Origin: Zoroaster sp. YZ-2022
Taxonomy: Eukaryota; Echinodermata; Asteroidea; Forcipulatida; Zoroasteridae
Assembly (NCBI GenBank): GCA_029582265.1
Contig: CM055822.1
Location: 7,061,200 to 7,125,199, forward strand
DNA: 64,000 nt
Direction: 5' to 3'
Below the pieces are notes generated by a model. It made no database searches. It saw nothing but the letters and a program-made list of their open reading frames with translations, and was not told the DNA's origin. A program made the translations under genes and the position numbers. Below, piece by piece: positions 11,501 to 22,500 of this stretch. How positions within the stretch are numbered: position 1 is the stretch's first letter; each line of letters begins with the position of its first letter.

Positions 11501-14500
11501 CCTCGTCCCCCACCTGGCTCCCACCTCGCCACCACCTCGTCCCCCACCTCCATGATGGTACCGAACATCCTAAGAAGTTATTCCATCTGAGGCGTTGTTT
11601 GTTAAAAAAAACTTAAATAAAAAATTTACATCTGTACTGGATGACAAGCTGATGATCAGTTTTCATATTAGAATGATTACAAATATTCAGAATGCATTTT
11701 CACCGTATTCTCCTTATCGACAAAACAAAATAAGCTAAAACTTCCACACAGGTTGGTTTCTGTACGTCTCTCTTGGTTCTAAGGAAGTACGGATGCATTT
11801 ACAGACATTGGTTGGTTTCTGTGCATCTCTCTTGGTTCTTAGGAAGTACGGATGTATTCACAGACATTTTACCAATAGTTTTACACTGCCTTTAAGTGAT
11901 CTCACCATTCATCTGTGGAATAACTGACAACTGTTCCGTTGATAACGTATGTGGCTGACCCACCGCCGTCTAAGTTGATTGCGTTCATAACACCGTTTCT
12001 TTTAAGGAGCTGAGCGAACTCCTCCAGAGAAACCCTGCAGGTTTTGGACAAGAACAACTGGTATCATCCATGTGAACAACATATGTGACCCGCTCCATCG
12101 AAATGAGGAATGTCCCCCAACACATGTTTCCATTTAATGGACTTCCAAAGTTCACAAAACGTGCATGACTGCATTATTACATTATCAATTTATCACATCC
12201 TAACACAGGAATGAAATGAACCAAAAATGAATGTTTGGCATTATCAGAAAACCCATTAAATTCTCCTTAAGTTGATATCCATATCTCAAAATGTGAAATT
12301 TGGGGGACATTCCTCATTTCAATGAAGCGGGTCACATATTATCTTTGGATTTCTTATAATGACTATTATGTTCAGGATTATAGTCAAAAGTTTCAGTGGT
12401 CCACTGGGCAATGTCCAGTCAAAAGATGCTCTGGACGAACGAGCACTTGGACCGTACTGGACCTGCAGACCAGTGACATCTCCCCCTTTATGATGACTGT
12501 GTATATGTGGATTTATTTGGGGGGGGGGGGGGGGGGAATTGTCCAGTGATAAACCCTAACTACAATCCAACAAATGTGACTGGTTCTGGCAAAACCACAT
12601 TTCTACAAATCTGGTATCAAATGAAAGAGGAAAATCTAGAGAATCAAACTATACCAAAATCTCACTTTTGAAGATTGGGTCCAAGTTTAGGGTTTTGCCA
12701 GAACCAGTCACAAATGTCAAGAGTTTGAAGAAGTGCTGTCCCTGTTAGCATTTGGAAAGTTTTTCTGTAAATTCTAGCAAATTGAAGAGCTGGGGAGCAT
12801 GAAAATTCAAATTACTTTGATAAACATAAGAGCTTCAGATCTTAGAGCTTCAAAACTACTCCCTAAAATACACCGTATCTTCCAGGCTGTCATTGAAAAA
12901 TTCCTGGCTTCACCACTACACCACTAGGTTTGATAAACCTACCCTGTTGAATCCGACTTTCCATCTACATGAGCAATAATAACACGTCCCTCCTTGTCGC
13001 TTCCAACAGCTATTCTGGCAGCAACAACACCAAAAAAGGACTCTATTGATCCTGATGATGTGTGGAAAATAGAAAATGACTTATTTATTGTGACAAAAGG
13101 CTGATGGGGTCGAGGTCCATAGTGTTAGCCAGCAATACCTTTGGGTGTTTTTTGGACACCGTTTTATTAACCCTAACCCCCTAGGTATCCTGGCTAGGAA
13201 CCTTCCTGAACCCTAACCCCCTATAGGTATTCTGGCTAGGAACCTTCCTGAACCCTAACCCCCTATAGGTATTCTGGCTAGGAACCTTCCTGAATCCTCC
13301 AAAATCCATCAGTGCACTTTTGGAAACTTCAAAATGCACCATGCATTTCCATTGATCTTTCATGTTCAGCACTTATGGCCTGTGCTTCTTGCCAGGTAGT
13401 AATTTTGTCCCATTTGAAGAGGTGATAGTACCAGTTTCCAACAGTGCTGATTTTTTTCACAAAAAGTGCCCCTTGGGGGATTTTGGAGGATATGGGGTGG
13501 TTAGGGTTCAAGTATTGTAGTTTTGGACACCCTGTTTTTCAAAGAATAACAAATTTGGATGCCCTATCTCCAAATCTTGAGGTCCACTATTAAAACTATC
13601 CTTATCCTTATTGGGATATACTGTTATCCCAATTGAAACCCTAAGCTCCCAAAGAGGATACAATAGGCCCCAATCGGGAAAGCATTGGGTGACAACGATA
13701 CCTTCTGTGTTATTAACCCTCCTACTTTTGGTACCTTTTTCAAACAAGTTGATGCACCATTTGAAACCATTCGCTTTTGTGGTTTTGAATGGTGAAATAA
13801 CTGTGTACAGTATTGATTCCCCAAAATGGTTTTGAATGGTAGGTCAGCTAATACAAAACCTTGTTTGGATCTTTTCAAATGGTAGTACAGCTAATACAAA
13901 ACCTTGTTTGGATACTTCTAAGTGGTGAATCAATGGACCCTCTATGCATTTGAATGGATTTGAATGGTAGTAAAGCTTGCTACCAACACTGTTCAAATGG
14001 TATCACCATATGTGTACAAAACCAATGGGCATTTTTGAAAGTGGAAATTTTGAATGGTTTCAAATGGTCAAACAGTAGGAGGGTTAAGGCTTACAGGAAG
14101 ATGTCTCTCCTGCAATTACCGCCCATGCTTGGTTTCATTACCAGAAAGATGTTAAATATAAAAAATAACGCCTCTCCCTCCTACCTGTCTCTTCAGAGTT
14201 TTTACATTCAGCTTTCTTGCTGTCCTCAACATAGAGTTCTCCGTCCCTCAGAAGCCACCCTACACCCCCCACCAGCTGCACAAATGGATTCTCCTCATCA
14301 AGTACATCAAGCTCCGAGAGGTACCTGTGGGTCAATCCAAGAGGGTTACAGAAAGAGGTCAAGGTATGTACACTAACACCGGAACAAAATCTTCATTGTA
14401 TTATTTGCGCAACGAAGAATAGCTTGAGAACATAATCATAGTTCAGTGCGAGGGTTTCAAATAATCAAAAGCCTTCTAAAATTTTAGGAATACATACTCA

Positions 14501-17500
14501 GAGACAACAGATGTGAATCTGCTTGGAAAGAATGTTGTATCTAACTGACACTTTTTGAGTGTTTTTTTGAAATTTGTTTGCAATCACTAACCAGTTAAAA
14601 AGTGATTTTTATCGATTTTTGAAGGTACAGAGAGTGAAAACTATCTTTAAAATCCACTTTTATGATGGTTTTAGGACTTTATTTCCCTTCTTAAAAAAAT
14701 CCTCCCCTTCAGAAAATAGAGGAATCCTATTATAGTTGCCACTGCGCATGTACGATGACCGTGTTGGTCACTAAATGGGGAAGGTGACAAGATCAGAATG
14801 ACATGACTGAGGAAGTTATTGTATACTAAAAATGCCTGATTTTTCATTAAACAAATATTCTGGAATAATTTGAAGTATATGTCCATCATCATCTATATGT
14901 TCTCCACCTTACTGGGTAGGTAAGATTACATTATTAGTTATAATGAAGGAAAAAAAGTGGCGGTTGGATATGACATTCTTCCCTTCTGCTCTGATTACAA
15001 ATAGGCATTTTGCACCCATTATGGCAAACATTCCGTCACTCACAACATTCCCACAGTGTGCGTTAAGAATCCTGCATTATTAAGAACGTCTTATCCAAGA
15101 ATTAATCCTTACCCAAAGACAAGACTCCCATCTGCCCTGATCCCAAAATGGGCATTCTGCACCCCACGCCCGTTTTTAACCAGCCTTCCGTCGCTCACAA
15201 CATTCCCATAGCAATCCCCTGTGTGCGTATTGAAGAAGCCTGCATTTGTAGCCAACGAGCATTTTTTCTGTAATAGTGACCGAGTAACTGGAACTCTCAG
15301 ACCCAAGGAGCAGCCGCCTACTTCAAAGGGTTCCAGCACTGACAACGTTCGTAATGGATCATTCACTATCGTCAAGTGGCCGAAAGAAGTTCTGTAAAAT
15401 ATGGAGCTGTCCATGAACTGTTTTGTTGTAGCGACTGGAAGAGTGACGCGGGGGTTACCCACTCCGTGGGACTTGTGAGATTGGATTGTGGAGTTGCCAT
15501 ACTGGACTGGCTGACAGTCGCGAACATGGCGTCGACTATGAGGCGAGCCGTGTAAGCCCTGGGGATATGGCGTTAAGAAATCTACATGGAAGACACTGAA
15601 AGGAAATTAATAACAAAAAACTTAATTTAATTAAAATATAACATACAAACTTTATATTCTGTGAAAAGAAATATGAACTTTCCAAATCTAAGTGCAAAAG
15701 AAAACAACAGAGTAGATTTTTTTGATTCCCTTTCTAAATTTGTAGTGTATATTGCCACTTTATGCCTACTTACAGTAATTTTTGGAAAGAATGTCGTATC
15801 CAACCCCAACTTTTTAAGGTTTTTTAAATTATATTTTTGCAACCACTAACCAGTTAAAAAAATATTCTATCTATTTTTTGGGGTACAGAAAGTGAAAACT
15901 ATCTTTAAAATCCACTTTTATGATGGTTTTCAGACTTTATTTCCCTTCTAAAAAAATCCTCCCCTTCATAAAATAGAAGAATCCTAATATAGTTAACAAT
16001 TGATTTAATTTTGCCCTATACTGACATGTGTATAGCACTGTATACTCAGTGCTTTCCGAGTGTCTGTGAAAAAAACTACACAGGCGTCTCGGGCGGGATT
16101 CGAACCCACGACCTCCTGCTTACTAGTGCAGATGTCTTAACCTCTCGACCACCGAGCTTGCCCGATGACAATTGGCCGGCTAGAATCCCATATAGCAGCG
16201 GGTTCCGCAATATATATATATCGGTGTAGGGCAAAATTAAATCAATTGTTTATCTCCCGACGCAAGAATTTCACCAACCTATTATATTTGCCACTGCACA
16301 TGTACATCATCCATATGTTCTCCACCTTACTGGGTAGGTAAGATTATTGGTTATACTGAATGAGAAAAAGTGGCAGTTGGATACGACATTCTACCCTAAT
16401 TCTACCCTAGAGTTTCAAAACAGCTAAAAAGATTTACTTCACTACTTGAGTCATGTATTGTTAGCAGGCATGGAGTTAGTAAGCACAAATGACATATGGA
16501 ATCTTTTTGTTCAAACTTTTGAAGGATGAGACATGTCAGACTCCTCATTTGGTTATATTCTGTTTATGGAAAGAATGTCGTATCCGACCGCCACTTTTTC
16601 TCATTCAATATAACCAATAATGTAATCGGGTAGAATGTCGTATCTGGCTGCCACTATTTTTCATTAAATATAACCAATAATGTAATCTTACCTACCTGGT
16701 AAGGTGGAGAACATACGGATGATGATGGACATATACTTCAAATTATTCCAGGATATTTATTTCATGAAAAATCAGGCATTTTTGGTATACGATGACTTCC
16801 TCAGTCATGTCAGTCTGATCTTGTAAACTCCACAATTAGTGACCAACACAGTCATTGTACATGCGTAGTGGCAACTATAATAGGATCCTTCTATTTTCTG
16901 AAGGGGAGGATTTATTTAGAAGGGAAATCAAGTCCGAAAACCATCATAAAAGTGGATTTTAAAGATAGTTTTCGCTTTCTGTACCACCAAAAATCGATAG
17001 AATGATTTTTTAACTGGTTAGTGGTTGCAAAAAAAATCCAAAAAAGCCCTTAAAAAGTGGCGGCCGGATACGACATTCTTTCCATGTAATCTTACCTAGG
17101 CTACCCAGTAAGGTGGAAGATATATGGATGATGGTGGACATATGTTAATTTAATTTAACTTGTACCTCGCATATCAAATTACTTGGAGTTACTATACAAA
17201 ATGATTTTAAATGGAATCTCCATATTGATGACATTGTTTCCAGAGCCTCAAGGAAATTATACTCGCTTAGCCTGTTGAAAAAAGCCAAAGTTGACCAAGA
17301 TGAACTTTTAGCAGTCTTTAATGGCTATATCAGACCGGTGTTAGAATATGCTTGTCAAATATGGCATATGGCCATTACCCAGAAACAATGTGATCAAATT
17401 GAGAGGGTTCAAAAGCGTGCTTTTCGCATTATTTTTGGATCCATGTACACAAGTTATAATAATGTACTTTCAGAATTTAATTTAGCTTCCCTCTGGCAAA

Positions 17501-19560
17501 GAAGACAGTTTTGGGGAGTTTTGGGGAGAAACTGCTCAGTTCTGACAAATTTCGTAATTTGCTCCCCCCGGTCAAAAACTGCACAAGAGTTCTTAGATCC
17601 AATGCTCAAGCCTCCTTAACTGTTCCTTTTTACAATACTGAGAGATATAGAAATTCCACCATAACCAGACTCCTCAATGCCAATGTTGGAACCTCTTAGT
17701 TGTTTTAATTTATTTTTAATTTATTTTTATTTTTTTACCCCTTGTCAACTTGTGTAATTCGTATATTTATTTTTAGTATCTTTTAACTGTGTGTTTTTAT
17801 ATAATTTGGTGTGAATTTTAATGTAATGTTTTAACTCCTTTGACTATTGAAGTGCTTTTGGCCTTTGGGCCATATGCTTAATTTGATGTGAAATAAACCA
17901 GAAATATATACTTCAAATTATTCCAGGATATTTATTTCATGAAAAATCAGGCATTTTTGGTATACGATGACTTCCTCAGTCATGTCAGTCTGATATTGTC
18001 AACTCCCCCGGCCCCGTTAGTGACCAACACGGTCATTGTAGGCCTACATGTGCAGTGGCAACTATAATAGTATCCTTCTATTTTCTGAAGGGGAGGATTT
18101 TTTTAGAAGGGAAATAAAGTCCGAAAACCATCATAAAAGTGGATTTTAAAGATATTTTTCACTTTCTGTACCCCCCAAAATCGATAGAATCATTTTTTAA
18201 CTGGTTAGTGCCGTGTAGTACTAGTACTAGTAGTAGTAGTAGTACTAGTAATGTTCCTTCGTTTTGAACGTGCGTAGGACCGTAGTAACGTAAAGACCTC
18301 AACACTGCCCAATGATAAGCCCGATAGGACAGGCCCCACCCAACTAGGACCATGGTCTTTATTGAACATCATAAATATTCATGCCATATAAATATTCTCT
18401 TCCGAGGGCATGCGCACAGTAGAATATTGACCGGTCCACTGCCTCCTAACCATAACAAAGCGCATCGCTACAGCGTGCACCTGTTGGTTCGGTAGCGTGA
18501 GAATGCATTTGAATGCAGGTCGGGTTATGTAACTTTCAACACTGGGAAGAATATGCAAATGTGGGTTTCACCTTGGGAGTGCGATTTCGCTCCTTCCTCC
18601 ATTGAATGGTGATCCACTTTCCCATAAACTGATAAACTGAGAAATGAAGTAATATTAAATAATACGATAAATTAACTTAATGGTGAAATAATTTCCCATG
18701 AGAAATGAAATATACTAGACAAATTGAAATAATTACACATAGTATACATTATATAATTAAGTCTGCATTGCCATAGCATTTAGATTTTTTCTTCCAGGTT
18801 TACATTGACCCCTAACCACTTTCAACATGGATAACATTCACTCAGTTTCCATGTCATTTATCTCACTTTCGTATCATTTTCTGATGTTGATAAGTGTTCC
18901 ACCATTTGATACCATAGTCGACGAGGAGCTTGCCTCTCTTTGGAATGCGTTTGCAAGTTTGTTTCATGGATTTTTGTGTACATGCATCTTTGAATTACCT
19001 GCACCTAACCCAAGGCTACATACTCTTCTGTTTCCTGATCTGGTCGGAAATGTGCAACTTAATCCAAGAAACCTGTTTGAAGATCTGGTAAGAGTCCACC
19101 TAGGTTGTTCCGTCTAACAGGAGAAACTCCAGAGTCCATGCTGATGATAACCCATGATCTACAACCTTTCATTACAAATCAGGGACCAGGACGGAACGTC
19201 ATCAAGCAAGAGTGAATAGAATTCTTATGGCTGTATATGAAGCCGTCAGTACCCAACATATGATGTACTCTTGTCATTGTTCAATATGGATGAGGCAGCT
19301 GTCACCAGAGACATTTATTCAATCATCACTTTACTTTGGTATTATTTTAAGTCAAACATTTCTTGGCCAAGTAGGGAAGAATGGCTCGCTATGAGAGGGC
19401 GGTGGGCTGTCTTTCCAAATGCTGTGGGGGCCATCGATGGAACTTTACATGAAATACAACGCCCACAAACAGAAAACCAAGGGCAATTTTACAGCGGATA
19501 TGAGTACTCAGGTAAAATGATTATTATGATTATGATTATGATTATGATTATGATTATGAT

Positions 19561-19592
<32 letters not shown>

Positions 19593-22500
19593 ATGATTAT
19601 GATTATTATGATTATTATGATTATTATTATTACACTTCCAGATTCTAATTGACAACAGGAAAAATATCCGCTATGTTCAGAGTGGTTTTCTTGGACATCA
19701 GACGATGCGACCAGTACCATCTCATGCCCTCCATTGGCCCTGATCTTGATTTGGACTTTCCCGATGAGACATGTCTTCTTGGGGATACTTGACTATGCTA
19801 ACAGATATCCAGTTCTAACAAAATATCGAAGGGACCAAATCAAAATGTGGCAGATGTTGATGAGCGATGTAATGGCCGTTTCAATGAGGAACTTTCGAGA
19901 TGCAGAATCTCGTTGAACATGTCATGGCCTTCTTTAAGGCGTGTCGAGCAGTGAAGGGTGTCTACTGACATCCAAGGTGGCTGATGCCCATTGTGCAGAG
20001 CTCTGTTCCTTCCTTGCCCAGCGACATTTGAGATTAACAGAAAATATTCATTAATTTACTTTAACCACAAACAGAGGCATATATTAAAGACGTGTACAGG
20101 ATTGTTAATTATCGAAAAATCAAATTGTTCGGTTTCAATCAGAAATGTTCATGATTATAAAGTTTATAACAGCACCAATCTACAGAGTAATATTTCTGTA
20201 TGAAATACCGTGGAAGACCAGCACGAAAGCATTTCAAGACGACAAAATCACAATTGCTGAATTTCGATTGCTGCAATCTAAATTAACACAATCTGTTACA
20301 CATCACAAACTGCTCATGAGTTGCTAAAAAAAACTGCCATGATTTTTCTCCGTTTTCTCTGTGACTTTGATGCCGGATTGAGCTCAAATTTTCACTTTTA
20401 AGGTACATACTGTAACAACACAGAATTGTTCTTAAAACTGGAGTGGAAAATTGCAGAAATGTAATATTGTGTTGTTTTGATGTAGCAGTAGGGGAGTATT
20501 CAGAAATAAAGCAATTACCATGATTTAAATAAAATTTTAAAATGGTACATTGCTTATTGCATTACTTTTCTTTTCACTCATGTTGTGAGGTTTATTGAGC
20601 GTAGGTGTAAATAAAACACTGTTAGTCAAATCAGAAATAAAACAGTTCTTGAAACAATTATTTTCTCTATTTATCATAACAAATTTATTAAAACACGGGG
20701 TCATAATGATTTAATATTAAAAGGAATATTACCGTAAGTTCTATTTCTTTCTTATTAAGGTATTAAACGGCAAAAGGGTACACCAGACCATTGGTTTAAA
20801 GAATACTTGTTATAATAAATCAACTCATGACATGATTAAAGGCAACTGAAATAGGTACTCTTGATGGTTATCATCTTGCTGTGGTGGGGGTCTATCCTGT
20901 CGTTGAAAGGTCTCTTGTAGCATTCGCATGTATGCGGTGAACTCTCATAGCGTTGAAATCTCGCGTAATTCTTGCGGCAAAATGTTTCGGACATAGTTAT
21001 TAAAAACAACGTGGCTTTGGATTACCATATGCAACGGTTGCCTTCCAAGTTCGCCAATGGGGAGTGGAATGTCTCGCCCACTGGTGGCTGGACATCATGC
21101 CGTGAGGCCTGCTTGGGATGGTGTGGTGGCTGTTGTGGCGCTAAGGGTTGAATGACGGGGCTTGAGGCTGGGGTGGTGGCTGTTGGGGCTGGGGTGGTGG
21201 CTGAGGTGCTGGCTGTTGTGGCGCTAAGGGTTGAAGGAGCTGTGGGGCTTTGGGCTGGGGTGGCTGAGGTGCTGGCTGTTGTGGCGCTAAGGGTTGAAGG
21301 GCTTGTTGTGGGGCTTGCGGGGGCTGGGGTGGTGGCTATCTGGCTGGGGTGGCTGAGGTGCTGGCTGTTGTGGCGCTAAGGGTTGAAGGGCTTGCGGGGG
21401 CTGGGGTGGTGGCTGGTGGTGGCTGTTGGGGCTGGGGTGGGGGCTGCAGTGGGGGCTGCAGTGGTGGCTGTTGGTGTTGGATATCTGGCTGTTGTGGCGC
21501 TAGGTGTTGATGGGCTGGCTGGGGGTGCTGGAAGGCTGGTTGTGGAACATTTAGCTGTCCTGGCTGTGGGGCTGCTGGTAGCTGGAAGGGGGCAAAGTGT
21601 ATTCTTGCTCTGCGCTGTGCAGGGTTTCCCCTTGCTGCATAACGCATTTCCCCAAATCGTTGGTCTTGCAGCCTATAAAAAAGGAAGCATGATTTTACCT
21701 TGCATTATTACATTAACTTTTAAGAATGATCTGTGGATAGTCTATTGTTGCCTTATGATCAGATATGTAGTTGTGTATTTATTTTAAGGGGCTGTAGGGC
21801 CGACTCAATGTTATGCAACCATTAATGTGAAAATGCATAATTTTAATTTATTACTGCCCTTTTATGGCAACTTTTGACATGCTTCTTGTAAAGGCTTGGG
21901 CTTTTCCACAGATGCTACTTGTAAAAAATAATTGTCTCTTAGTTCTCACCTCATAGCGTCTCGTGCCATCGCTTCCCTCACCCTCCTCCTTAACTGTACA
22001 TTGTTCCTTTGAAGATACAGCCGAGAAATTGGCCCTCGTGGTTTCAGCATGTTCCATCACATGGTTAACAACAGTCCCCATTGAGGGCCATGAATATTGT
22101 ATCCTGCAAGGATGAGATGTCGTTCTTCTCTACTGATTTGAGCACGAGGAGCTTGATCCATTTTTATTCAGGACAGAAATTAATTTGATTGATGATGAGG
22201 TGATTGTGATGTGTGATCTTATTAGAATGCGTCGTGAGGCCTATATTTAATGATCATCCTTCTGGGTGTGGCTAGCTCATATTCCGAAATCATCCAATTG
22301 TATTTAAGCATGGATGAGTAATTGCTCAATTATTGGAGGACCCAGGGCAGTTAGTCTGCTGTTCACATTCAAATTACATTTGGTCGGCTAATAGAAAGCA
22401 CCTGATGAGATTCAGGTCTGCTGTTCATATTCAAATTACATTTGGTCGGCTAATAGAAAGCACCTGATAAGATTCAGGTCTGTTGTTCACATTCAAATTA

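Noticed and set aside
11292..11555. Proline-rich plus-strand frame
   Set aside because: Reads a CCCCCACCTCGT minisatellite in a NAGPA intron; no supporting context.
13167..13300. CCCTAACCCC words resembling telomeric repeats
   Set aside because: They occur only as ends of TTAA elements (one or two units followed by family-specific sequence), not as TTAGGG arrays.
16085..16169. tRNA gene
   Set aside because: A- and B-box-like segments exist, but the sequence is interspersed, lacks a good cloverleaf and lies inside a mobile element.
21152..21787. Gly/Val/Ala-rich plus-strand frames
   Set aside because: Shadows of the Pro/Gln-rich minus-strand exon in the Harbinger element.
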